Shown here in pieces: positions 18,410 through 27,562 of a stretch of DNA of 64,000 nt. The position numbers and the translations under genes were made by a program. The stretch covers positions 1 through 64,000 of the forward strand of contig JAEWFK010000164.1 in the NCBI GenBank assembly GCA_023388835.1. Direction: 5' to 3'. The notes beneath the pieces were generated by a model, which saw only the letters and a program-made list of their open reading frames with translations, did not search any database and was not told the origin of the DNA. Every line of letters starts with the position of its first letter. Position 1 is the stretch's first letter. Source of the stretch: Pseudomonadota bacterium (lineage in GTDB: Bacteria; Pseudomonadota; Gammaproteobacteria; Burkholderiales; Burkholderiaceae_B).

Positions 18410-20032
18410 ATGCGTCGCGCCGCGGTTCTCGCTCTGGCCTTGTTGTGCGGGCCCGGTGTGCTGCATGCGGCCGCCGCTGATCTGCAGCGGCAGCAGGCGG
18501 AGGCGCGCCGCGACCAGGAAGCCCTGCGCGAGCGCATTCGCAAGCTCGAAGGGAAGATCTCGGGCAGCGAATCATCGCGTCGCGACGTCACCGTGGCGTT
18601 GAAGGAGTCCGAGACGGCGATCTCGGAACTCGACCGGCGGCTGGAAGCGCTGGCCGCCGACACCCGCAAGGCGGGGGATGAACTGAAGGACGTCCAGCGG
18701 CGTGTGGGCGAACAGTCGCAGGCGCTGCAAAAGCGCCAGGAACATCTGGCGGATCAGCTTCGGGCGCAGTACGCCGGCGGGCTGTCGCCCTGGGCCGCGC
18801 TATTGTCGGGCGAAGACCCGCAAGATATCGCGCGTGAATTGGGGTATCTGGAATATGTCTCGCGCGCCCAGGTGAAAGCCGTGAACGATGTGCGTTCCGC
18901 CCTGCAGGAGCTGGCGGAACTAAAGTCGCAGGCGCAAACCCATGAGCGCCGCTTGCAGCAGCTCGCCAAGGAAACGACTGACAAACGCGTCGAGCTTGAA
19001 ACCCAGCAGAAGGAACGCCTTGTTGTCCTGGAACGTATTGAGTCCGAGTTGAATCAACAGCGTGGTGAAGCACAGCGCCTCACGCGCAATGAGCAGCGCC
19101 TGGGCGATCTCGTCGACGCGTTGGCCGTGGCCATCGAGGAAGAAGCCGCCGAAGCGCGTCGTCGCGCTGAGGAGGCTCGTCGCCTTGCCGAAGAGCGTCG
19201 CTTGGCGGAAGAGAAGAGGCGCGAGGAGGAAAAGCGGCTGGCAGCCGAGAAACGCAAGGCCGAAGAGGCGCGGAAGGCGGAAGAAGTACGTAAGGCGGAA
19301 GAAGTGCGGACCGCTGAAGAGGCTCGCCGGATTGCGGCGGCGCGGGAAGCCGCCGATGCGGCCCGCACGGAGCAATCGCGCAAGATCGAGGAAGCCCGCA
19401 GGGCGGCGGAGGCGATCCGGGCGGAGCGGTCGCGAGGAGAGCAGGCTGTAGTAGGTGCGGACGGGACTGAGCGCGAAGCGGCCGAAGCAGCGCAGGAAGG
19501 TGTGCGCATTGCCGGTCGCGTGGAAGGCCTGGCGCCCAGTGCTGAACCCGCGCCCGCACCGAGGGCTGAACCCGCGCCCAAGCCCGCACCCGCGCCCGCC
19601 TCGGGGGTCGAGCCCGCGCCTGCGCCGGAACTTCCGGTGGCCCTGAAGGGTCTCAGCAAGGGCTTGCCGCATCCGGTGCGCGGAGAAGTGCAGGGACGCT
19701 TCGGTATGGAGCGCCCGGAAGGCGGAGTCTGGCGGGGCATTGTCCTGCGCGCGGCTGAAGGCGTACGCGTGGCCGCCGTTGCGCCCGGGCGAGTGGTCTA
19801 CGCTGGATGGCTGGGCGGCTTTGGCAATCTGATGATCGTCGACCATGGTGCCAAGTATCTCAGCGTCTACGCTTACAACCACAGCCTTCTCAAACAAGTG
19901 GGCGACTATGTCAAATCGGGCGACGCAATTGCGACCGTGGGCGCGACCGGCGGCCAGGTGGAGCCCGGTCTATACTTTGAAATCCGCCATGAGGGGAAAC
20001 CGGTCAATCCCCTGCTATGGCTCGGGGGGTAG
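18410..20032 (+). CDS. envC: EnvC-like murein hydrolase activator
   Basis: The 540-residue periplasmic protein has a signal peptide (VLALALLCGPGVLHAAAA), a long coiled coil (about 25-345) ending in many KAEEARKAEEV-type repeats, an Ala/Pro/Glu linker (about 375-415) and a C-terminal LytM domain (about 425-540). The LytM domain has GRFGMERPEGGVWRG and YFEIRHEGKPVNPLLWLGG but lacks the zinc-binding histidines of active M23 peptidases, as in E. coli EnvC. By family, it activates amidases that split septal peptidoglycan. It is longer than E. coli EnvC (419) because of the extended coil and linker. It follows gpmA by 5 bases. Confidence 0.92.
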   Translation: MRRAAVLALALLCGPGVLHAAAADLQRQQAEARRDQEALRERIRKLEGKISGSESSRRDVTVALKESETAISELDRRLEALAADTRKAGDELKDVQRRVGEQSQALQKRQEHLADQLRAQYAGGLSPWAALLSGEDPQDIARELGYLEYVSRAQVKAVNDVRSALQELAELKSQAQTHERRLQQLAKETTDKRVELETQQKERLVVLERIESELNQQRGEAQRLTRNEQRLGDLVDALAVAIEEEAAEARRRAEEARRLAEERRLAEEKRREEEKRLAAEKRKAEEARKAEEVRKAEEVRTAEEARRIAAAREAADAARTEQSRKIEEARRAAEAIRAERSRGEQAVVGADGTEREAAEAAQEGVRIAGRVEGLAPSAEPAPAPRAEPAPKPAPAPASGVEPAPAPELPVALKGLSKGLPHPVRGEVQGRFGMERPEGGVWRGIVLRAAEGVRVAAVAPGRVVYAGWLGGFGNLMIVDHGAKYLSVYAYNHSLLKQVGDYVKSGDAIATVGATGGQVEPGLYFEIRHEGKPVNPLLWLGG

Positions 20033-20094
20033 TTTCGTTACTATCTGCCTATGGGCGTCGTACTGGGCGTCAGTGAAAACACTATAAATCGGGT

Positions 20095-21669
20095 ATGTGC
20101 ATGAGCACTCGCAGGGTACGCAGTTTGGGTCTGGTTCTGGCCGGGGCGGTCGGTGGACTACTTCTCAGTATGGGCATTTCCGCTGTCGCGCAGCGGGGTG
20201 AGCCCTTGCCGCTCAAGGAGCTGCAGCAGTTCGCCAATGTCTTTGCGGCCATCAAGGCCAGCTATGTCGAGCCCGTGGCGGACGACAAGCTCATCAACGA
20301 TGCCATCAAGGGCATGTTCAACGACCTGGACCCGCATTCCGCTTATCTGGATGCCGAGGCCTTCCAGGAAATGGAAGCCATCACACAGGGCGGCTTCGGC
20401 GGCCTGGGCATCGAAATCGGCAGTGAAGATGGGCAGCCCAAGGTGATTTCGCCTATTGAGGACACCCCCGCGTTCCGGGCCGGCATCCTGGCGGGCGACA
20501 TCATCACGCATATCGACGGCAAGCCCACCAAAGGCATGACGCTGAACGACGCCATCAAGCTGATGCGCGGCGAGCCGCAGACCAGCATTCTGCTCACCAT
20601 CAGCCGTCCCGGCCGCGAGAAGCCGCTTGAGCTCACCATCGTGCGGGACATCATCAAGGTGCGCAGCGTGCGCAGCAAGATGCTGAATGACGATATCGCC
20701 TATGTGCGCATTGCACAGTTCCAAGAACGCACCGCGCCCGACCTCGTGCGCCATCTGCGCGACCTGGGCGCCGAGAAAGCGCCTAAAGGCCTGGTGCTCG
20801 ATTTGCGTAACGACCCCGGCGGTCTGCTCGACAGCGCCATCGCCGTGTCGTCCGCCTTCTTGCAACCTAATGTGCTGGTCGTATCGACCAAGGGCCGCAT
20901 CCCCTCGGCCAACCGTGAATACCACGCCAAACCGTCCGACTATCTGCGCAATTACCTGGCGTCCGGCGAAGAAGACTACGTCGCCGATGTCGTCGACTGG
21001 GCCAAGACAGTGCCCATGGTGGTACTCGTGAACGTCGGCTCCGCGTCGGCGTCGGAAATCGTCGCGGGCGCTCTTCAGGATCACGACCGCGCCAAGGTTC
21101 TGGGCAATCGCACCTTCGGCAAGGGCTCAGTGCAAAGCGTGCTGCCGCTGGGCGAAGACACCGGCATCAAACTCACCACGGCACGCTATTACACCCCCAG
21201 CGGCCAGTCCATCCAGGTGACCGGCGTGTCGCCGGACATCACGGTCGACGACACGGCGCAGGGTAATCTTTTCCGTCTGCCGCGCGAGGCCGACTTGCAG
21301 CGTCATCTGGTCAACGGCAATTTCGACGAGTCCGCGCTTGGTGAACAGCAAGAGGAAACGGTCGACATCGCGCGGATGTTTGAATTCGGCGGCGATGAAG
21401 ACTATCAGCTCAAGCAGGCGATCAACTTCCTGGAAGGCCGTTCGGTACAGCGCAATGACCCTGAGCTGGTGGCGCAAGCCAAGGCAAAACGCGAAGCCGA
21501 GAGAGCGGCTGATGTCCCGGCCGCCACGCCTAACGCTCCCGGCAGCGTTCCCGTCCCCCCAGAGAAAATGAACCCGGGGGACGAAAAAAAAAACTCAATA
21601 ATTCGCCCTGAGTCCGGCGTGGAGCGCTATCGCATCACGCCGAGCGGGCTGGAGCCCGTCCGGCCCTGA
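20095..21669 (+). CDS. ctpA: C-terminal processing peptidase (S41, Ctp/Prc type)
   Basis: This 524-residue periplasmic serine protease has an N-terminal membrane anchor (LGLVLAGAVGGLLLSMGI) and a PDZ domain around GGFGGLGIEIG to PAFRAGILAGDIITHIDG. The S41 domain has LVLDLRNDPGGLL and the catalytic VNVGSASASEIVAGAL (Ser) and GNRTFGKGSVQS (Lys). It is followed by a low-complexity tail. Such proteases trim cell-wall hydrolases and lipoproteins; location next to EnvC fits an envelope role. The tail contains an unusual A10 tract (21584-21593). The start may be ATG 20095 or 20101. Confidence 0.94.
   Translation: MCMSTRRVRSLGLVLAGAVGGLLLSMGISAVAQRGEPLPLKELQQFANVFAAIKASYVEPVADDKLINDAIKGMFNDLDPHSAYLDAEAFQEMEAITQGGFGGLGIEIGSEDGQPKVISPIEDTPAFRAGILAGDIITHIDGKPTKGMTLNDAIKLMRGEPQTSILLTISRPGREKPLELTIVRDIIKVRSVRSKMLNDDIAYVRIAQFQERTAPDLVRHLRDLGAEKAPKGLVLDLRNDPGGLLDSAIAVSSAFLQPNVLVVSTKGRIPSANREYHAKPSDYLRNYLASGEEDYVADVVDWAKTVPMVVLVNVGSASASEIVAGALQDHDRAKVLGNRTFGKGSVQSVLPLGEDTGIKLTTARYYTPSGQSIQVTGVSPDITVDDTAQGNLFRLPREADLQRHLVNGNFDESALGEQQEETVDIARMFEFGGDEDYQLKQAINFLEGRSVQRNDPELVAQAKAKREAERAADVPAATPNAPGSVPVPPEKMNPGDEKKNSIIRPESGVERYRITPSGLEPVRP
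21584..21593 (+). other. A10 homopolymer inside ctp reading frame
   Basis: Ten consecutive A residues encode parts of E-K-K-N near residue 498. Loss of one A leads to EKKTQ-stop, and gain of one leads to EKKKLNNSP-stop, so either slip ends the protein at once and removes about 25 C-terminal residues while sparing the protease domain. Confidence 0.85.
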
Positions 21670-21745
21670 GCGGGCTCCGGGTGGCCAGCGATACCGTAGC
21701 CGTGGTGCCGACAGGGCGCCACGGCGATTTTCATTTCGACACCGC

Positions 21746-22498
21746 ATGAACGATGATCAGCTTCTGCGCTATGCGCGGCATATCCTTCTCGACGAATTCG
21801 GCATCGAAGGACAGGAACGGGTGTCCGGCGCCCGCGTGTTCATTGTGGGAGCAGGCGGTCTGGGGTCGCCCGCAGCGCTGTATCTCGCTGCGGCCGGCGT
21901 GGGAGAGCTACTGCTGGCGGATGACGACGAGGTGGATCTCAGTAATCTGCAACGTCAGATTCTTCATGGCCACGACCGTGTCGGCATGGCCAAGGCGGAG
22001 TCGGGGCGCCGCAGCTTGGCGGCACTGAATCCGGAAGTCAAAGTGACGCCCCTGATACAGCGATTGGACGACGCCGCCCTCCTGGCCCACCTTGCGGAAG
22101 CAGACCTCGTCCTCGATTGCTGCGACAACTTCGCCACCCGTCACGCTGTGAACCGCGCCTGCGTGGCGCTGCGCAAACCCCTGGTGTCCGGCGCCGCGAT
22201 CCGGTTCTCGGGACAAGTGAGCGTCTTCGACCTGCGCAACGATACCGCGCCTTGCTACCACTGCTTATTCCCCGAAGCCGCAGATGTCGAAGAGCTACGC
22301 TGCGCGACCACAGGTGTGCTGGGTCCGCTCGTCGGCGTCATAGGCGCCATGCAAGCTATCGAAGCCCTGAAGCTGCTCGTCGGCATGGGCGAGCCCCTCG
22401 TCGGCCGCCTGCTCTGTCTCGACGCCCTCACCCTGCAATGGCAGGCCCTGCGCTACTCCCGCGACCCGGAATGTCCCGTCTGCTCCCGAAGGGAGTAA
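21746..22498 (+). CDS. moeB: MoeB/ThiF-family sulfur-carrier adenylyltransferase
   Basis: This 250-residue E1-like enzyme has the nucleotide motif VFIVGAGGLGSPAALYL, the DDDEVDLSNLQRQ segment, and two zinc cysteine pairs (CYHC near residue 170 and CPVC at the C-terminus). It adenylates the C-terminal glycine of MoaD or ThiS. No rhodanese domain is fused. No other moa or thi gene is in the window, so MoeB versus ThiF is not decided by context. It is 76 bases after ctp. Confidence 0.88.
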   Translation: MNDDQLLRYARHILLDEFGIEGQERVSGARVFIVGAGGLGSPAALYLAAAGVGELLLADDDEVDLSNLQRQILHGHDRVGMAKAESGRRSLAALNPEVKVTPLIQRLDDAALLAHLAEADLVLDCCDNFATRHAVNRACVALRKPLVSGAAIRFSGQVSVFDLRNDTAPCYHCLFPEAADVEELRCATTGVLGPLVGVIGAMQAIEALKLLVGMGEPLVGRLLCLDALTLQWQALRYSRDPECPVCSRRE

Positions 22499-22609
22499 GA
22501 AGCGGCCGGCGAGCCGCGCATCGTGCATCAAGCCACGCTCCACGCCTAGCGAATCGCGAGTCGGTCCAGCTCAGCCTCGCCTTATAGTTATTATTAGTTT
22601 TTCTTAATG

Positions 22610-22640
22610 TGTTATGCCTTTCCGCAGGAAAGGCATAACA
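22610..22640. promoter_or_regulatory. 31-base palindrome (14-bp arms) upstream of LysR gene
   Basis: The arms TGTTATGCCTTTCC (22610-22623) and GGAAAGGCATAACA (22627-22640) are perfect and flank a GCA spacer. It lies 36 bases before the LysR ATG in an AT-rich segment, with a TTATTATTAG stretch upstream and TTAGAAAAAATTC downstream. No T run follows on the + strand, so it is more likely a protein-binding site or mRNA hairpin than a moeB terminator. Confidence 0.55.
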
Positions 22641-22676
22641 TTAGAAAAAATTCTGATAACTAGATTCGAGGTGGGG

Positions 22677-23639
22677 ATGAAGCAAGGGGGAACGCTGGAT
22701 GTACGCATGCTCCGTATCTTCGAGGCGGTGGCGGCGTGCGGCAATGTTTCGCGTGCCGCGGAACAGCTCGGCGTGACCCAGTCGGCGGTTTCCCAGGCGC
22801 TGAACCAAGTCGAACAGATTCTCGGCGCATCCGTGTTCGATCGGGCCCATCGGCCGTTCAAGCTGACGCCGGCGGGCATCGCGCTGTGCCGACGCGCTCG
22901 GCCCATCGTCGATGAAATGGACCGCTTGGTCTCCCACGTGCGCGAGGCCGATCTGGCGAGCCGTCCGGCTATTCGGGTGGGCATGATCGACTCCTTTGCC
23001 GCGACCGCCGGCCCCGCCATCGTGAAGCGCGTCACCGCGTCTGCAAGTCAGTTGCTGCTGTGGTCGGGGCTGGCCAATAGCCATGCCCAGGCGCTATTGA
23101 ATCGCCAGCTCGATCTGATCATGACTTCCGACACGCTGGAAGACTTCGACCGTATCGCTCGCCGCCGCATCTTCACTGAACCCTTTCTCTTGGTGGTGCC
23201 GGCAGCCCGTCAGAAGGAATTCGAAGGCGCCAGTCTCTTGGAGCTCACGCGCCTTGCTCCGTTCATCCGCTTCACCGCGCGCTCGCATTTTGGCGCCGTC
23301 ATTGAGCGCCACTTGCGGCGCGGCGGCCATTCGCCAACGCCATCGCTGGAGATCGACACGGCCGACGTCGTGATGGCAATGGTCGCAGCAGGCCTTGGCT
23401 GGGCAATCATGACACCGTTATGCGTGCTGCAAGGGCGCGCCTATCTGCCACAGCTTGCCATTCTTCCGCTACCGGGCGTGCCCTTGTCGCGCACCATCCA
23501 TCAGCTGTCGCGGGAAGGCGAATACGAAGAAATGGCTGAGAACGTCTTCCAGGCCAGCAGGGAAGTCCTGGAGAGCGAAATTTTCCCCCTCGTGAGGGGC
23601 TACATCCCCTGGTTGCGTGGAAGCATGGCTTTGTGCTGA
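22677..23639 (+). CDS. LysR-family transcriptional regulator
   Basis: This 320-residue LysR protein has its HTH in LRIFEAVAACGNVSRAAEQL and GVTQSAVSQALNQVEQ. The ATG at 22677 follows a strong ribosome site (GAGGTGGGG). It is the first gene of a co-directional run with a NitT/TauT-type ABC importer and an FAD oxidoreductase, unlike the usual divergent layout. It probably controls that run and itself, possibly through the palindrome just upstream. The effector is unknown. Confidence 0.9.
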   Translation: MKQGGTLDVRMLRIFEAVAACGNVSRAAEQLGVTQSAVSQALNQVEQILGASVFDRAHRPFKLTPAGIALCRRARPIVDEMDRLVSHVREADLASRPAIRVGMIDSFAATAGPAIVKRVTASASQLLLWSGLANSHAQALLNRQLDLIMTSDTLEDFDRIARRRIFTEPFLLVVPAARQKEFEGASLLELTRLAPFIRFTARSHFGAVIERHLRRGGHSPTPSLEIDTADVVMAMVAAGLGWAIMTPLCVLQGRAYLPQLAILPLPGVPLSRTIHQLSREGEYEEMAENVFQASREVLESEIFPLVRGYIPWLRGSMALC

Positions 23640-23681
23640 CCGCATTTCGACCGTTGTTCCATAACTAAAAGGAGACTGTGC

Positions 23682-24665
23682 ATGAAACAGAATCGTCGGG
23701 ATTTTCTCAAGGTGTGCGCGGCGTCCGGCGTGGTGGCTTCATTGCCGCTGTCGGCCTGGGCCGCGAGCCAGACGGTCAGATACGGCGGCTCGGCCTGGTT
23801 GGGACATTATCCAGCCTATCTGGCCATGAGCGACGGCCATCTGGCCAAGGCGGGCATTGAGCAGAGCTGGGAAGCCTTCGGCACATCGTCAGCGCGGATG
23901 AGTGCGGTGCTGTCCGGTGGTGTGGACATCGCCTGCACCGGCATCGTATCGGCCCTGGCGCTCATGGCCCGTGGCGCGCAGCAGTTTTCCATTATCGCGG
24001 TGCCTGAAACCTTTGGCCGTGTCGAAGGACTGATCGGTCGCGAGAACGTCAAGAGCCTGAGCGATCTGAAGGGAAAGAAGATCGGCGTTACCTTTGCGTC
24101 GAGCGCCCACTTGCTGGTGTTGGACATTCTCGACAAGAACGGGCTCACCGAAAAGGACGTGACGGTGCTGAATGTACCGGCGCCCGAACTTCCCGCCGCC
24201 ATGCAATCGGGCCAGATCGATGTCGCCGCCGCGTGGACACCCCAGTTCGACCATATTCTGCGCCAGCCCGGTGCGACACTGTTGGCTGACGACACGGCGT
24301 TCTCGTTGTATCACTCTCACAATGTCACGCCCGGCCCCGATGTCCTGATTGTGCGCCGCGCTTTTGCCGAGAAGAACCCCGAGACCGTGAAGGCGTACCT
24401 GAAGGCCTATTTTTCGGCTTGCGACTACCTGCGTGAACAACCCCAATCCGCCGCCGAGAAACTGCTCAAGCTGACGAATCTTTCCATTGATGATCAGCTG
24501 GCGGCCGTCAAAGGTGCAGACTGGTATGGCGCGGCCCAGCAACGCGAGCTGATGAACGGCCCGTTCATTGAAGGCCTGCAGGAACTTGCCGGCATGTTGG
24601 TGCAGTACAAGCAGATTGACAAGGCGCCCACCGTGAAGGATTGGGTCGATCCTTCCTTCGTCTGA
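23682..24665 (+). CDS. NitT/TauT-family ABC substrate-binding protein, Tat signal
   Basis: The 327-residue receptor begins with a twin-arginine signal (NRRDFLKVCAASGVVASLPL), suggesting export in folded form. The mature part has the SsuA/TauA-like segments HYPAYLAMSDGHLAKAGIE, LKGKKIGVTFASSAH and MQSGQIDVAAAWTPQF. Relatives bind sulfonates, nitrate, riboflavin or pyrimidine precursors; the ligand here is unknown. GGAG at 23671-23674 supports the start. It is followed by cognate permease and ATPase genes. Confidence 0.9.
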   Translation: MKQNRRDFLKVCAASGVVASLPLSAWAASQTVRYGGSAWLGHYPAYLAMSDGHLAKAGIEQSWEAFGTSSARMSAVLSGGVDIACTGIVSALALMARGAQQFSIIAVPETFGRVEGLIGRENVKSLSDLKGKKIGVTFASSAHLLVLDILDKNGLTEKDVTVLNVPAPELPAAMQSGQIDVAAAWTPQFDHILRQPGATLLADDTAFSLYHSHNVTPGPDVLIVRRAFAEKNPETVKAYLKAYFSACDYLREQPQSAAEKLLKLTNLSIDDQLAAVKGADWYGAAQQRELMNGPFIEGLQELAGMLVQYKQIDKAPTVKDWVDPSFV

Positions 24666-24683
24666 GCAGGCAGGAGATAGACA

Positions 24684-25451
24684 TTGAGTCACGTCACTCC
24701 CTCTCGCCCTTCGCTGCTCACCACGAGCGCGTTGTCCGTTCTTGCTTTTCTGGCGGTCTGGGAAGCCGCCTGCCGGGCCGGCCTGGTGGATCCGATATTC
24801 CTGCCGCCGCCCAGTGCCGTGCTTGCCAAGGGCATGGCGATGGGAGAGGACGGCTCATTGCTGGGCCACGTGTTGGCGTCGGCCCGGCGAGTCATGATGG
24901 GCTTCCTCGCGGCGACGGCTGTCGCGATTCCGCTAGGCATCGTTCTGGGAACGTCGCGCTATGCCCGTGCGGCGTTCGACCCGCTGCTGTCATTTCTGCG
25001 GCCGCTGCCTTCCATGAGCTGGATTCCGCTTTCCCTGCTCTGGTTCGGCATCACTGAAACCCAGAAGTACAGCATTGTGTTCATGGGTACGTTCGCGCCC
25101 GCGTTGGTCTACGTGATCGAGGCCACCCGGAATGTCGATCCCTTGTTGATTCGTGCGGCGCAGAATCTGGGTGCCAGCCGCTGGCAGGTAATGCGTGAAG
25201 TGATTCTTCCTGGAAGCCTTCCGCAGATCCTGAGCGGCATGAAGGTCATTCTGGGCCTGGCCTGGACCTGCGTGATTTCTGCCGAACTCGTCGCCGCGCG
25301 CGAAGGTCTGGGCTTTTTGATCATGAACGGGAAGGAATTCTTCCAGACCGAAGTGGTGGTACTTGGCATGGTGCTCATCAGTATCACGGTGCTGGTTACC
25401 GACTTCGTCTTTCGTCTCATCGAGAACCGTATCCTCAGGTGGCAACATTGA
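24684..25451 (+). CDS. ABC transporter permease (SsuC/TauC type)
   Basis: This 255-residue inner-membrane protein has about six helices and the EAA loop IRAAQNLGASRWQVMREVIL. The PSMSWIPLSLLWFGI segment is typical of the SsuC/TauC family. The start appears to be TTG at 24684, 8 bases after AGGAGA. It forms one importer with the flanking receptor and ATPase. Confidence 0.92.
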   Translation: MSHVTPSRPSLLTTSALSVLAFLAVWEAACRAGLVDPIFLPPPSAVLAKGMAMGEDGSLLGHVLASARRVMMGFLAATAVAIPLGIVLGTSRYARAAFDPLLSFLRPLPSMSWIPLSLLWFGITETQKYSIVFMGTFAPALVYVIEATRNVDPLLIRAAQNLGASRWQVMREVILPGSLPQILSGMKVILGLAWTCVISAELVAAREGLGFLIMNGKEFFQTEVVVLGMVLISITVLVTDFVFRLIENRILRWQH

Positions 25452-26227
25452 GCTCAAGCATGATTTCCATACAGGGCGTTTCCAAGCACTTCGGCGACTT
25501 CCAAGCCCTGCAGCATGTCGACCTGGAGGTCGAGCAGGGCGAGTTCGTGGTGCTCTTGGGGGCATCCGGCTGCGGCAAATCGACTCTCTTGAACCTGATC
25601 ACAGGCTTTGACCGCCCCACGGGCGGCAGCATCAGGGTCAATGGGCGTGCCGTGAACAAGGTCGACCCGCACTGCGGGATGGTCTTCCAGCAGTATGCCC
25701 TTTTCCCATGGATGACCGTGCTCGAGAACGTCGGTTTCGGCCTGAAGATGAAGGGAATGGGCCGCGCACAGCGCACTGAGGTCGCCCAGCGCTTCATCGA
25801 GATGGTCGGCTTGAAGGGCTTCGAAGACAAGTTCCCGAATGCGCTTTCCGGCGGCATGAAGCAACGTGTTTCCATAGCACGCGTCCTGGCGAACGACCCC
25901 GATGTCATCCTGCTGGACGAGCCCTTTGCTGCGCTGGACGCCATGACGCGGCAGGTGCTGCAAGATGAACTTCTTCGTATCTACGAACAAAGCAAGAAGA
26001 CGATTGTCTTCATTACCCACTCCATCGACGAGGCCCTGCTGCTATCCACGCGCATGCTTATCATGAGTGCCAGGCCGGGACGTATCGTGACTGATCTGCG
26101 CAACGATTTGCCGATGCCGCGCAATGCCGAAGTGCAGCTCTCGCCGCGCTACAACGAGCTGAAGGCGCAGATTTGGGAAACGGTTCAATCTGAAGTCATG
26201 CGCAGTCTGGAAGCAACGAGTCGTTGA
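25439..26227 (+). CDS. ABC transporter ATP-binding protein (SsuB/TauB type)
   Basis: The 262-residue ATPase has Walker A LGASGCGKST, Q-loop GMVFQQYALFPWMTV, signature LSGGMKQRV and Walker [12 protein letters not shown], followed by the H-loop ITHSIDEAL. The start may be GTG 25439, overlapping the permease by 13 bases, or ATG 25460 (MISIQGVSKHF). It energises the importer with the two upstream genes. Confidence 0.94.
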   Translation: MATLSSSMISIQGVSKHFGDFQALQHVDLEVEQGEFVVLLGASGCGKSTLLNLITGFDRPTGGSIRVNGRAVNKVDPHCGMVFQQYALFPWMTVLENVGFGLKMKGMGRAQRTEVAQRFIEMVGLKGFEDKFPNALSGGMKQRVSIARVLANDPDVILLDEPFAALDAMTRQVLQDELLRIYEQSKKTIVFITHSIDEALLLSTRMLIMSARPGRIVTDLRNDLPMPRNAEVQLSPRYNELKAQIWETVQSEVMRSLEATSR

Positions 26228-26236
26228 GAGAAAAAC

Positions 26237-27541
26237 ATGAGCAAAAGCACGACGTATCCACGGTATCGAGCCGGTTCGGGGTGGAATGCGTTATTGCCGG
26301 CGAGAACGCCCCGTTCGGGCGCGCCGGAAGAGCGGCATTACGGCGCCTTGGTGATTGGTGCCGGTGTGACCGGGCTGGCGGCGGCTCGGCGCGTTGCCGA
26401 CCTGGAGCCCCATACCCGAGTGCTGCTGGTGGACGCCAGCACGGTGGGGGAAGGGTCCTCAGGCCGGAACTCCGGCTTTCTCATCAATCTGCCACACAAT
26501 ACCGGCATGTCGGGCCACGGCAGTGCGGTGGATGTCGCGCGCAAGCAGATCAGGCTCTACAACCTGGGCCTTGAGTGGCTGAAGTCTCTGGTCGACCGTT
26601 ACGGCATCGATTGCGGTTGGAGTCCAGTCGGGAAGTACCATGCGGCGGCGACATCCGATGGCGAGCGACGTCTGCACGACGCGCTACACCACTATCGCGA
26701 GTGGGGAGTGCCCTATAGGGAGTTCGATCAGTCCGCCCTGCAATACGCATTGGGCACGCGCTATTACCGTTATGGCTATCACTCGGACAACAATATCTTC
26801 GTCCAGCCCGCTGCTTTCGTGCGAGGCCTGGCTGACAGTCTGCCCACTAATGTCCGGCTCTGGGAAGGCGAGCCCGTCCTGTCGCTTGAGCGCGGCAAGC
26901 CGTTCAAAATCCGGACCGCTACGGCCGAACTGACGGCTGACCGTGTCATTATCGCGAACAATGGGTTTGCTGCGAAGCTGGGACTCGCGCAGGATCGTGT
27001 CTTCACCATCTACACCTATGCGGCCCTGACCCCCGAACTGGCGTCCGATGAACTGGCCAAACTGGGCCACGACGCCCAGTGGGGCGTGATTCCAGCCAAC
27101 CGCCTGGGCACCACCTTGCGCCGGACACTCGATGGGCGCTTCATGGTCCGCAGCGCCTATTCCTATGAGTCCGAACAGTCCACGGACAAGGTCCGGGCGA
27201 TGCTGCAAGATTGTTATCGGCGCCGTTATCCCGATATGCGTTCATTCGAGTTTGAGCATGTGTGGGGCGGCGTGACGGCCTTGACACGCAATGGAGCCGT
27301 GTACTTCGGAAAGGTCGATGACGGTCTTTTCGTGTCGATTGGCTGCAACGGCGCGGGCATGCTGAAGGGAAGTGTGTTCGGTAAGCTGTTGGGCGAGATG
27401 GCATGCAATGCGGAATCCCCCGAGCTCGCAGAAGCGCTGGGCTTCGAGCGGCCGTCGTGGTTGCCTCCGGAGCCCATCCGGCGCCTTGCCGTGACCTCAG
27501 CGATCAACTACCAGAAACTGCGCGCCGGCAAGGAACGATAA
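26237..27541 (+). CDS. FAD-dependent amine/amino-acid oxidoreductase (DAO family)
   Basis: This 434-residue flavoprotein has the FAD motif VIGAGVTGLAAARR at about residues 39-52, the substrate-side segment GEGSSGRNSGF and a C-terminal FAD loop VSIGCNGAGMLKGSVFGKLL. The family includes DadA, sarcosine and gamma-glutamylputrescine oxidases, which oxidise C-N bonds. No signal peptide is seen, so it acts in the cytosol. It closes the importer operon (9 bases after the ATPase) and probably oxidises the imported compound. The exact substrate is unknown. Confidence 0.85.
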   Translation: MSKSTTYPRYRAGSGWNALLPARTPRSGAPEERHYGALVIGAGVTGLAAARRVADLEPHTRVLLVDASTVGEGSSGRNSGFLINLPHNTGMSGHGSAVDVARKQIRLYNLGLEWLKSLVDRYGIDCGWSPVGKYHAAATSDGERRLHDALHHYREWGVPYREFDQSALQYALGTRYYRYGYHSDNNIFVQPAAFVRGLADSLPTNVRLWEGEPVLSLERGKPFKIRTATAELTADRVIIANNGFAAKLGLAQDRVFTIYTYAALTPELASDELAKLGHDAQWGVIPANRLGTTLRRTLDGRFMVRSAYSYESEQSTDKVRAMLQDCYRRRYPDMRSFEFEHVWGGVTALTRNGAVYFGKVDDGLFVSIGCNGAGMLKGSVFGKLLGEMACNAESPELAEALGFERPSWLPPEPIRRLAVTSAINYQKLRAGKER

Positions 27542-27562
27542 AGGAATCGATCGCGAGCATCG

